From Gibbula magus (Eukaryota; Mollusca; Gastropoda; Trochida; Trochidae), in the NCBI GenBank assembly GCA_936450465.1, contig OW388297.1, forward strand, positions 61,708,202-61,772,201: a stretch of 64,000 nucleotides of DNA, written 5' to 3'. A program made the translations under genes and the position numbers. The notes under the pieces were generated by a model, which saw nothing but the letters and a program-made list of their open reading frames with translations, did not search any database and was not told where the DNA came from. Below, in pieces: positions 22,191 through 31,096 of the stretch. Numbering within the stretch: position 1 is the first letter of the stretch; each line of letters opens with the position of its first letter.

Positions 22191-22694
22191 TAAATGAAAT
22201 CTTAGGAGCAGTTGATGATGAAGCTTGAATCTCTGAGACTGGAGAAGCCAGTCTCATAAATTCGGGCTCCACCCTCAGAGATGAAATCCCTACTGAAAAT
22301 TATAATAATAATAGGATGGATCCTACAATGATTGAAGGTATGAGAGAAAAAAATGATCAGTGATGTTTTTGGTGGTGGGAAGTTTGTTGGTAAAAGTTTT
22401 TCTGTTGATAGAATAAACAAAATGAATGATCAAGAAATTCTAATTCATTACTCTCATTACGAAAGCAAGTTGGGTGCACACATGGTTAATATATTAGGCA
22501 AATCTTTACTAAATTTATATTCTATTGGTGCTGGTTACTTCCTAAATATTCCATCAGAAAAAAAACATAAGCTACTCGAAGACCTCAACAAAGATCCTTT
22601 TGTTGACCATGCAATACATAGAATATGCTGCAGACTTTATTATAAGTATGGGATGTACCTCGCACCATTAACAACAATATTGACAACTATCTAG
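22191..22694 (+). pseudogene. Conserved element protein (frameshifted), C-terminal 'GMYLAPLT'
   Basis: Coding sequence resumes right after the MITE (NEILGAVDDEA), is interrupted by a TGA near 22226, then runs to MDPTMIEGMREKND. A frameshift in the A7 run near 22346-22352 leads into the open frame 22353-22694, which contains FGGGKFVGKSFSVDRINKMN, EILIHYSHYESKLGAHMVNI and ends CRLYYKYGMYLAPLTTILTT. I recognise the later part as a recurrent unknown family of invertebrate Polinton-type elements. It heads a row of small plus-strand genes up to 23.9 kb. The sequence attcgggctccaccctcaga near 22260 recurs in the next gene. Function unknown. Confidence 0.6.
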
Positions 22695-22735
22695 CATTGT
22701 TACTTTAAAGATAAAAGTATAAATAATGATAATAA

Positions 22736-23275
22736 TGTCGGAAACAGTGAAAATTCAATTACAGCCGGAGACATTGAATGCAATGAAGAATGAGGCTTCC
22801 ATCTCTGAGAGTGAAGCTCGAATCTCTGAGAGCTGAGCCAGGCCTATACATTCGTGCTCCACCCTCAGAGATGAAGAAAATATAGAGGATTCTCTACTTC
22901 ATAAAATACCTAAAAAATCAGTTACCAAAAACCCGCTTAGGGAAAGGTGCCATGATTAAGAAATTAAGACGTGAACAGCATGAAAGTGAAAAGCATGAAC
23001 AGCGTAAGAATGATCAGAATCTAGAAACCCAGACTAACAATGAGAATTCTGGCTCTGCCCTCAGAAATTCGGGCTCTGGCTTCGGAGCTCGAATGTTAGG
23101 AGATGCCAGCAACACAATAGTTATAAATCATGGTAATCTAGCAGTTCCTATCTTAAAAATTATAATAGGTCTTGGAGTTGGGGCTTTTATTATTACTAGA
23201 ACTAATACACTCAGTAGATTGGTAGGTGTCGATAACAATGTTCCTTTAAAGAAAAGCGCTTATTGTATGAACTAG
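22736..23275 (+). pseudogene. Conserved element protein with basic linker and one membrane helix, frameshifted
   Basis: Begins at ATG 22736 (MSETVKIQLQPETLNAMKNE). It has a stop near 22835 and a frame change, then continues as the open frame 22952-23275. That frame has a charged stretch (REQHESEKHEQRKNDQN), an Asn/Ser/Gly-rich linker (NSGSALRNSGSGFGARM) and a hydrophobic helix (VPILKIIIGLGVGAFIITRT). The topology suggests a single-pass membrane protein with a long polar N-terminal part. It is recognised as a Polinton-associated family of unknown function. Its end overlaps the next frame by 13 bases. Confidence 0.55.
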
Positions 23276-23499
23276 AGGAAAGATGTCCGATTGCCAATAC
23301 GCTTTATCATGCTGCAGTAGTGACTGTAATTGCTGTTGGGTCAACAAAACTAAGTAAAATGGCATTTAAAACTAATACACCAAAACTGGATTTTAATGCC
23401 TATGATATTGGAATGGTTATTCTTCATATTGGTGGAGCAATGTTTATTAAAGAGTATCTAGTAAAAGAAAAACTTATTCCTAATGATATAATGAAATAA
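23263..23499 (+). CDS. Small conserved element membrane protein
   Basis: 78 residues starting MYELEERCPIANTLYHAAVV, overlapping the previous frame by 13 bases, which may mean it was fused to or translated with it. Residues about 14-30 (TLYHAAVVTVIAVGST) and 50-65 (IGMVILHIGGAMFIKEYL) are hydrophobic, suggesting two membrane helices. The end KEKLIPNDIMK is a conserved-looking tail. It is followed 58 bases later by the next plus-strand gene. Function unknown. Confidence 0.55.
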   Translation: MYELEERCPIANTLYHAAVVTVIAVGSTKLSKMAFKTNTPKLDFNAYDIGMVILHIGGAMFIKEYLVKEKLIPNDIMK

Positions 23500-23556
23500 A
23501 GATCTAAAGGATTTCTGCACAGAAATCATTTAAGAATACATAACAGTATTTACAAA

Positions 23557-23868
23557 ATGGCTACAGTCGCTATGTTGATTGGCTCTGCATTAGTGAATGC
23601 ATTTGCATTCTCAGGGACAAATTATATTTTTTCAAAAATGGATAAGGGTGAAAGAAAAAGTCATGACAAAGCTCTAGAAGAGCTATCATCTGCTAAGGTT
23701 GAGTGGGAAAAGGATAGAACCGAAAGGTTAGATTTCTTAAACAAGCAGCTTAAACGACAAAACCATGCCATTTAAACTTTTGAAGATGTTGATCAAGCAA
23801 TGCATGAATATCATGTTAGGTTTGGTAAGACTTTACAGCCATTAGGACCCGAGCCAACCCTTACCTAA
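23557..23868 (+). pseudogene. Conserved element protein 'AMLIGSALVNAFAFSG', premature stop
   Basis: ATG 23557 gives MATVAMLIGSALVNAFAFSG, a hydrophobic N-terminus, then SKMDKGERKSHDKALEELSS and EKDRTERLDFLNKQLKRQNH, a charged coiled-coil-like helix. A TAA at 23773-23775 stops the frame at 72 residues, but the same frame continues (TFEDVDQAMHEYHVRFGKTL, PLGPEPTL) to a second stop near 23868, about 103 codons. This is one of the most recognisable small Polinton-associated families of unknown function. The N-terminal helix probably anchors it in a membrane. Confidence 0.65.
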
Positions 23869-24022
23869 TTTTATACCCCTTCAGAAAATCAAAAAAAGGG
23901 TGAGATAATATTTGTGGTTTAAGGTATGACTGCAGTAATAGTAACTGTTTATAAATATAGAAGAAATACATATAGAAATAAAAAAAAATCATTTAAATAT
24001 TTTCTTATATAATATCAGTAGG

Positions 24023-24562
24023 ATGGCTTGCCTTCATAAAGAAACTATAATATATAGAAAGAAGTTATTTTGTGAAAATTGTCTTAAAGTGGTTAAAATT
24101 TGTGACAATTGTCAAGGGTTTAAAAGTATTCCAGAAGATGAATGTAGTCATAGCGATATCATTAAAGGTTATGAAGGCCCTATATGTTTGGAATGTGGCT
24201 TAGAATTTAAATTTATAGATTTCTTTCAGGAATATGCAATCAACAACAATTTACTAGTTGGTGGTAAAAAAAAAAGAAAAGAGTTGATAATTCATGAATC
24301 ATTTAGAAAAAAAAATTAATGTTTCTAAACCTATTCAGGAATTGACTGCAAAGAAATATACTCATGTAATTGACAAACTAAATATAATTTTAAGGGGGGA
24401 AAATAGGCTTGGTTTGATAGCTGCTTGTCTTTTAACAGTTTATGAAGAATTAATATTGATATGACGTTTAACAAATTATGTAAAATGTTTGGTATTGGAA
24501 AGATATATATTTATAAAGGCTTTAAACATTATAATATTGCACAGAAATACCATAGTTAGAAG
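24023..24562 (+). pseudogene. Zinc-ribbon, TFIIB-like transcription-factor-like protein, frameshifted
   Basis: ATG 24023 starts a 98-residue frame with cysteine pairs C17-x2-C20, C27-x2-C30, C41-x-H43 and C55-x2-C58 (GPICLECGLEF), a zinc-ribbon pattern. A frameshift in the A-run near 24310 leads to a helical piece ending RLGLIAACLLTVYEE. After another shift, 24461-24562 encodes MTFNKLCKMFGIGKIYIYKG. The 'AACLL...E' then 'F..LC..FGI.K..I.K' pattern resembles a cyclin-fold repeat of TFIIB. Taken together this may be a virus-encoded TFIIB-like factor acting in transcription initiation. The call is tentative; a VLTF-like or unrelated zinc protein is the alternative. Confidence 0.4.
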
Positions 24563-24672
24563 TGTCTTCTTTGAAGCCAGAAATGTCCAATAATAAAGTT
24601 ATATTTAATGGGTTTCCATTAAATACATTTTTGTTTTAAAATAGTCTTAAAAAAATCTATAATATATATAAA

Positions 24673-26682
24673 ATGAGAAATGGATTGAATAAAGATGTGA
24701 CACACTTAGTAACCTTATTAGAAACCTTTTTGAAAAACCCATCTCTATCTACCCTTAATAAAAATGAAAACGATAAAAAAACAAAATAAAACCAAAAATA
24801 ATAAGAAATAAAAGTAAAGCAAAGACAATAAGAAATAAAAGTAAAGCAAAGACAATAAGAATAAATCCTAAAGCAGTTAAACCCAAATCGGAAATCAATT
24901 TAAAAGAGCTTGATAAAGAAATTAAACGTGATTTAAATATTCCAATAAAAGATGAACCTGAACTTGATATCACACCTGAAATCAAATATGAACTTGATGC
25001 GTTTCATTTATTGAGAACTTTTAATGGTTATTTAAGAACTTGGGAAATGAATTCTGATTATAAAGATCTATTAACACTATTCAAAAACACGAATAACCTC
25101 ATTGAAGAAAACTTACCGAAGAACTAGAAAAATTGACAAACGTTAAATACCAATTAGCACTTAAAATTCATTTCAGTAAGGATGATGGGAGAAATATTAT
25201 AGATGCTTATTTTAGAAGCCCACAAAATGGATTAACTAATTCGAATGATATTCTTTCATCCTTATCTAAATCTCAGCAAATTATACAACAAAGGTTAGAA
25301 AAAATTACTAATAATGGTTCGGGTTGGGTGGTAAACCATATAGAAAGAATGTGGTTAGATGTAGCGAAATACAATCCATTGAAAGGTGGGTCTTACATAG
25401 ATTTACCAAAATATTATAATGATAAGAAGGCCATCATTAATGTAAAGAATAAGGATGATAACTGTTTAAGTTGGGCTTTGAGATCTGCCTTATTTCCAGC
25501 AAATTCACACTCCGACAGGACATCATCATATCCTACTGATGATGGTCTTAATTTTAATGGTATAGACATGCCTACTCCAATTTCACAAATTGTAAACGTA
25601 GAAAAAAGGAGCAATTTGGCTATTAATGTATTCGGAAATAATACAAGTAATAATGGTTTCATTATTCATAGGAATAGTTCTGCTGATAAAAACATTACTA
25701 GAATTAATCTGTTTCTATTAGAGAAAGATGATAAATGTCATTATACGTGGATAAAGAATTTGAATAAACTTTTGTACGATCAATCTAAACACAAGGGGAA
25801 AAAATACTTTTGCGAAAGATGTCTTCATGGATATTCTAGAGAGGACCTACTGCAACAGCATAAAGATGATTGTATTGGTCTTAGTAAAACTGCTATTAGA
25901 ATTGATATGCCTAAGGAGGGGAAGAATAAACTCTGATATTTTAAAAATCATCAAAACCAGATGTCCGCACCTTGGGTTATTTATGGTGATTTTGAATCGC
26001 TTAATAAAAAAGTTCATAACGTACAGCCTGATAATAATAAAAGTTTTACTTATAAAACTCAGGAACATGAGGCATGTGGTTTTGGTTTTGTAGTGGTTAG
26101 GTGTGATGGAAAAACGATGGAACCTGTCATCTATAGGGGGCCAAATGCAGCTGAGATGTATTTACTATGCCTTCAAGAATATGAAGACACCATAAGGGGA
26201 GGATTAAGACATATAGAACCTATGAAAACCTATGACAGTGGAAGAATGTTTGCTACATGAGACACAACGTGCGTGCTGGATTTGTGGTGGATGGTTTAGT
26301 GAGATGTAGAAATACACAAAAGTACGTGATCATTGCCATATTACGGGAAAGTACCGTGGTGCAGCTCATAATAAATGCATCTTAGAACTTAAAATAAACC
26401 CTGAAACCATCAAAATCCCAGTAGTAATTCACAATCTTAAATTTTATGATGCAAACCTTATTATGCAGGCTATTTCTAAGGTTGATGGTGATATAAAATG
26501 TATACCTAATAATATGGAGAAATATATATCATTTTCTTTAGTCAGTTTTTAATAATGTCGTTAGATGCTTTGGTGAAGGCTAATGATAATTTCCGGATAA
26601 CCGAAAAATATACTCAGGAACTCACACGACATTTATTGTTGAGAAAGGGAGTATATCCATACTCGTATATGGATGATTGTTA
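24673..26682 (+). pseudogene. Protein-primed-type DNA polymerase B, N-terminal half only, broken
   Basis: Pieces in order: an N-terminal Lys-rich linker (24673-25126, shifted), then the open frame 25133-25936 with SGWVVNHIERMWLDVAKYNP, DDNCLSWALRSALFPA and a zinc-finger-like CERCLHGYSREDLLQQHKDD followed by C. The frame at 25961-26260 holds the exonuclease I motif PWVIYGDFESL. About 26262-26546 contains an endonuclease-VII-like DHCHITGKYRGAAHNKC. About 26557-26682 ends at YPYSYMDD. This is the arrangement of Polinton/adintovirus PolB, which replicates the element genome. The palm region with the catalytic YGDTD-type motif never appears, so the gene is truncated at about 26682 and has at least four frameshifts or stops. 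Confidence 0.85.
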
Positions 26683-26936
26683 AAGGTTAAATAAGAGGTT
26701 AAATTTAATATTATAAGGTGTGTAAAATTTTAATATTTCTGTTACTTAAAAATGTTTTACAGTATATTTTGTAGATAAAGGAATTATTTATACAAAAGAT
26801 ATCATATCATATTTGAAGAAACACTAAAGTAATTTGTAAACATACTGTAAAAAAGTATCAATTCATTCCAAAACACTTTGAAGATATTCCCGAGTTGATG
26901 GGTTACGAACTTCAATCCATATTGAATGTGTAGTCA

Positions 26937-27625
26937 GTGGTGTGCAGAGTGGCTGCTTCTGTACCTCAAGATGTCGCTCGGGTAGGTCACGCATGCGCCG
27001 TAAATCACGCGCCAATTTTGTTTACATTATCTCATCGTTTCTGGAACTCATTGCAGCATGTACTCTGGCTTCTTCAATTAACAGTTCACGGTAAGATTTC
27101 TGTTTTATTTGTTAGAGAAGATACGTTATTAAGGTCATTAGTTTAACACTGTTGGTATCTCTAGACAACCATGCTTGCCTTGTGCTCTCACATGTGAGTG
27201 TAGCCCATTGTTCTACTGTACTGTACAGTCTACATATTCATATTTTATTATCTTATTATTTTGATTAGAGAAGGATACATTCACCGTTGCATGCATAGAT
27301 TTGTTAGAAGAAATTATCACAAAATAAAACAAAAGCTCTAAAAAGATAATATGAGTAAGACTATATCATTATAGATTAAGAATGTATTTAATTTTTTCAG
27401 ATACTATCACGAATGCTTACAAGGTCACAGGGGATATGGTTTTCCATGAAATGACCAAACTCTTAAAAAATGCTCCTCACCGGGGATCGGAGAAAGCTAA
27501 AATAAGACAATGCTTTCATTTGAATACCGCTTCATCTGAACTAAATTAAAATGTGTTGTAAATGTGTAACATATGTTAATTGCTAGTACACTGTAACATT
27601 GCTATTGATATGTATACTGAATAAA
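26937..27625 (+). other. Candidate two-exon transcript inside the intron
   Basis: Upstream exon ends at 27090 with ttcacg|gtaaga. The downstream exon starts at 27401 after aattttttcag and has an open frame to TAA at 27547-27549 (AYKVTGDMVFHEMTKLLKNA, CFHLNTASSELN). An AATAAA lies at about 27620. The frame is continuous across this junction (phase 1). A GC-rich patch near 26975-27010 (cacgcatgcgccg) resembles an NRF-1-type promoter element. There is no in-frame ATG in the first exon; the first is in exon 2, giving only about 37 residues, so it may be a non-coding RNA or a short-protein gene. No family recognised. Confidence 0.35.
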
Positions 27626-28370
27626 TTTGTTTTATATTCTAAAAGTTGTTTTAATGGTCATTTATACTTAATTATTTTCTTTTTGAGGCACAAATGCACA
27701 CCTTTTCCATCTTTGATTGAGTCCAAAATGATAACCAGCAGCCTACAGGAAAGCTACCATATCAGTTGTTTCTAAAACATTACTAATAGAAACGAGTAAA
27801 TGTGTTTTGGCAACTCAAAAAGACATCAGTTGTTTCTAAAACAGTACAGTAATGGAAACGATTTAATGTGTTTTGGCAACTCAAAAAGACAAAAATGATA
27901 TATCCAATTTCAATTAAAAAGTGTGCAATTGTGCCTATATATTTTTAAAACTATAATATTGAATCTCTCACTGGCTATGACTTACGAAGACGTGTGTCAT
28001 TTCATCACATTTCCGTGCTAGCATAGCAGTGTGCTGCACCGTTCTGCAATGTGGGCTCTGTTTTGCTAACGCAGAAGAGGTAAAACAAGCAGCAATCAAT
28101 CAGCCAGTGATTGGAATTCGCGCGAGGGACCCGATGAAGAAAAAATTAATTCCCTATGCATCACAATTTGCTGAAGAGCTACAGCACAATTATTAGACGT
28201 TTTTCACTTGTGTATGAAAGAAATAAATTTGATATTCGTCATTCAAATGACAATGACGAATAGCGAATAGCAGTCTAGCAGTTATTTTACCTGTTAAATC
28301 ATAAACCACGTTTTTAGTTTTGGTTGAAAATAGAAACCGGCCTAGGACAGAATAGTTTCCGACAGGGAAG
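27626..28370. repeat. Intronic DNA with a 2-copy 66-bp tandem repeat
   Basis: At about 27759-27890 the segment beginning atcagttgtttctaaaaca and ending ggcaactcaaaaagaca occurs twice in tandem with a few changes. Around 28235-28275 there are short palindromic words (gacaatgacgaatagcgaat). No gene was seen. Confidence 0.6.
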
Positions 28371-28960
28371 GTTTCTATTTTCAACCCAAAATTGAAAACG
28401 TGTCTTATAAACTAACACAGCACCAATATTCGATGAAAATAATAAGTAAAAGAGCGACTATACACAAACATTTCCAACTCTTCAGTAGCTCAGTGGTAAA
28501 GCGCTGGTGTTAAGTGTGAAAGTTTTCAAGTTCGAATACTGGTGGCGTGTCCTTTCGCCAGGGGGGTCGGCCGAACAGGTCTCAAGGCTTCCAGGCCGGC
28601 CCCAGCCCGAAACGGAACAACAACAAACAGCAAGGTGGGTAGGGGAGAAAGGAACAAGGCACTTAGGTTTCTATTTTCAACCCAAAACTGAAAACGTGTC
28701 TTATAAACTGACACAACACCAATATTCGATGAAAATAATAAGTGAAAGAGCGACTATACCCAAGCCTAAACATCTCTTGAGTAGCTCAGTGGTAAATCGC
28801 CGGTGTTAAGTGCGAAACGTTTCAAGTTCGAATACCGTTGGCATGTCCTTTCGCCAGGGGGGTCATCCTAACAGGTCTCACGGCTTCCAGGCCGGCCCCA
28901 TCCTGAAACGGAACAACAACAAACAGCGAGGAGGGGAGGGGCGAAAGGAACAAGGCACCT
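28371..28960 (+). repeat. 295-bp tandem duplication carrying a tRNA-derived SINE-like unit
   Basis: Two diverged copies (about 28371-28665 and 28666-28960). Each starts ggtttctattttcaaccca and contains a tRNA-like head with an A box (tagctcagtggtaaa) at about 28485 and 28780 and a B box (aagttcgaatac). Each then has cctttcgccagggggg and aacggaacaacaacaaacag. The tRNA cloverleaf cannot be completed, so this is a SINE-type derivative, not a tRNA gene. Confidence 0.75.
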
Positions 28961-28969
28961 AGACCTAGC

Positions 28970-29400
28970 ACCGAACTTCATCTGCAAGAACCAGCCTGCA
29001 GACGAACACTGCAGGCCGTTTAGCATTCCTGCTATATCTTCCACAATAGACTCCTCTGTTCGGTGCCGGCACTACGTTTCTAAACAAAGCGCACCCAGAG
29101 TGTCAAGGAGATCGATAAGAGGCAGTTGGGGGTGTATCTGAGATCGGCAGTCCTGGACTAATTCAACCCTTACGACATAAGAGCATTCTCGGCTACTATG
29201 GCTTTCCATAGTAACATATCTGTAGCGGACATCATGCTGGGCTGTTTCTGGAAGTCCGGTATGGTGTTCGCTAATCACTATTTATGCGATGTATCTACTG
29301 AAGATCTGGAAGGCGTGGCGAGGCTGGGGCCTCAGGTGTTCGCCCAGTACCGAACCTCCTCAGGACACTCATCAAGGTGTTTCCCGTCGTCATGATAAGG
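28970..29400 (+). pseudogene. DIRS-type tyrosine recombinase C-terminal fragment
   Basis: A plus-strand frame (about 29165-29310) reads PYDIRAFSATMAFHSNISVA, then DIMLGCFWKSGMVFANHYL. The order 'D-x-R-A-x-x-x-T...D-I-M...W-K-S...F...Y-L' fits the end of tyrosine recombinases of DIRS-like retrotransposons, including the active-site Arg and the Tyr in NHYL. Upstream (28985-29160) the frame is interrupted by stops. Downstream the sequence runs into an attggcgacccctatggtct tail, probably the element's 3' end. Only the last ~120 residues of the recombinase remain and no reverse transcriptase is visible. Confidence 0.6.
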
Positions 29401-30725
29401 GGTTCGTGCCCATCTCGAAGTGCGCACAATAAACTTCGCATCGCACTTTTGTACGTTGTTGTGTTGTGTTTTAGTAGTTAATTGGCGACCCCTATGGTCT
29501 GTACCGCCGACCCCTCAGGGACGCGGGGAATTGGAACCCTTAGGACTGTAGCAGGCTCCTAACACTGTGCCTTGCGGTCCGGCTAGTCCTAGCGGACAAG
29601 TCGCTTGCAAATTCCCTTGCAAACGTCTATCAATCCCTTCCAAAATATACCATTATCTTCAGAACAAGCATGAATAACAATAAAATGCATTATTGAATCA
29701 TTTAAATATGCATGAACATGTCAAAAAGATAAGGTTGACGGTGGCGGCCATTTTGAATTTGGCAGTCATCTTGGAAGGAAATTAATTTGACCCCTTGGAC
29801 TAAAATTATTGGAAAACCTAAGCTAAGAATACCAACATAAACATTAACAAGGAAAACAATTCAATTCTAGGTTATCGAAGGATACCCTTCAGCAACAAAT
29901 TGACCGCCATTTTGGATTATGTTTGCTATAATTGTCAACAAGGGGATTACCAATAAATTGTAACTCATGTTATACCTTGTCTAAACAAACCAGATTCATA
30001 ATCAAATTGGACGATATAAACACGTAGAAATTGGCCGCTATTTTGGTTTTCGGCTTTTAACAACAATGGATTTATCAATACAGTATCAATCCTTACATTT
30101 CTGGAATTCTAAGCTAGCATGAATAACAATAAATAGCATGAATGGATCTTTTAAATATGCAGATCCGTGTAAAAGCAGATACGTTTTAACAGTGGAGGCC
30201 ATTTTGAATTTGGCGGCCATCTTTGATCGAAATTGACTTGACCCTCAGATCAAATTTAATCACAATACCAAAGCTATATTTGTGCAAAGTTTGGTACTTT
30301 TCACCCAAAGTACACAATCATTTCACCATTCTGCCTGACTTATATACTAGATGTAGATTTGCTAATAGATAGACAGTTTGTGAACATTGTTCCTGGTGCT
30401 AAGTAATGGAGAACTGATTTCCTTATGAAACCATATGCCAACCATTTCATGTTGTTGTTGTTTCCTTAGATACCTTAATTTTGTATTCATCAGGTGTTTG
30501 TACAATAAAGAGTGTTAATCTTACTCTTAGTTCATGTAATCATATGCATTGAAATGCAGAATTAAACGTGTTAAACCATACATATATACATACGTCTCTG
30601 GTGTTATCAAAACACTCAGTTAAACGCTGTTAGTATGATATATTAACGTCCGCTGCACTATTCCGTTGAACAATGACAATATGTAAGTCTACACTTTGAG
30701 CTGACCTTTATATGTCAACAGGCAG
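29401..30725. repeat. Intronic DNA with duplicated 'gccattttgaatttggc' segments
   Basis: Diverged repeats of about 450-bp spacing: ggccattttgaatttggcag near 29747 and ggccattttgaatttggcgg near 30197, each preceded by an atgaataacaataaa(a)tgca-type sequence and followed by a gaaattgacttgacc-type sequence. No gene seen until the possible acceptor at 30725. Confidence 0.6.
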
Positions 30726-30815
30726 CAATCCTAGCACTGGATGATTTGCAAACAGTATGGGTATATATGGGAATTTTTGGTGCTGATGCGGAAATCGTGA
30801 CGCAGCAAGTTTCAA
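30726..30815 (+). CDS. Possible exon of C-type-lectin-like receptor (middle of domain)
   Basis: If spliced at gtcaacaggcag|CA and ttcaa|gtgaca, this 90-nt exon is phase 1 at both ends, matching the exons before and after. It would encode ILALDDLQTVWVYMGIFGAD and EIVTQQVS. The 'L..L...W.Y.G' pattern fits the central WIGL-type strand of a C-type-lectin-like fold. The nearer acceptor (aacag|GC at 30721) would hit a TGA in the required phase, which is why I chose the second. The donor is not a strong consensus and the frame stays open to 30991, so the 3' edge is uncertain. Confidence 0.35.
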
Positions 30816-30991
30816 GTGACAACGTTACTAACGGGACGACCCCGTACGAAGTATTGTGTGATCTGCATTTCACCTATTTTATCACATTGTTTCTGAAGGT
30901 GGTTTTGAAATCCTTTAGCTTAAACAATAGTAGATTTGTAAGAGGACCTAGAAGTGTAATTCAATCCAAACTAACAATGCATTTTTTCTAG

Positions 30992-31096
30992 GTTATGAAG
31001 ACTCTCTTTGCACGTTTGTGACAGTGGAAGCCGATGGACTGCTACTCTCGACCACCACCAGCCAGTGCAACATCACACGACGTGCTCTCTGTATCA
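30992..31096 (+). CDS. Exon of C-type-lectin-like receptor: end of the domain
   Basis: A 105-nt exon between gcattttttctag and gtaagt, both good consensus sites, in phase 1 at both ends. It encodes YEDSLCTFVTVEADGLLL, STTTSQCNITRRALCI: three cysteines, and a final 'C....RALC' like the closing strand and conserved last cysteine of C-type-lectin-like domains. One N-glycosylation sequon (NIT) is present. It joins in frame to the transmembrane exon at 39603, so it forms the membrane-proximal end of the ectodomain. Confidence 0.7.

Larger units (their letters stand above)
11568..26682. mobile_element. Decayed Maverick/Polinton (adintovirus-type) element
   Basis: A ~15 kb block with genes on both strands. 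It combines a protein-primed-type DNA polymerase B N-terminal half (24673-26682), an A32-like FtsK/HerA packaging ATPase (20731-21261), capsid-like genes (11568-13060, 15568-16245) and several small conserved membrane proteins. PolB plus packaging ATPase plus jelly-roll-type capsid candidates is the known hallmark set of Polintons and adintoviruses. Many genes have stops or frameshifts. The polymerase is cut before its palm domain, and integrase, protease and terminal inverted repeats were not found. It carries later insertions (21465-22190 MITE; ~18430-20560 block). It sits inside an intron of the lectin-like gene, so it is an endogenous remnant. Confidence 0.85.

Noticed and set aside
11568..26682. 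A Polinton integrase, cysteine protease or terminal inverted repeats
   Set aside because: Searched by eye on both strands and not found; the element appears truncated at the right and its left end is unresolved.
28475..28860. Two tRNA genes
   Set aside because: A and B boxes are present but acceptor and anticodon stems do not pair; the units lie in a duplicated SINE-like block.
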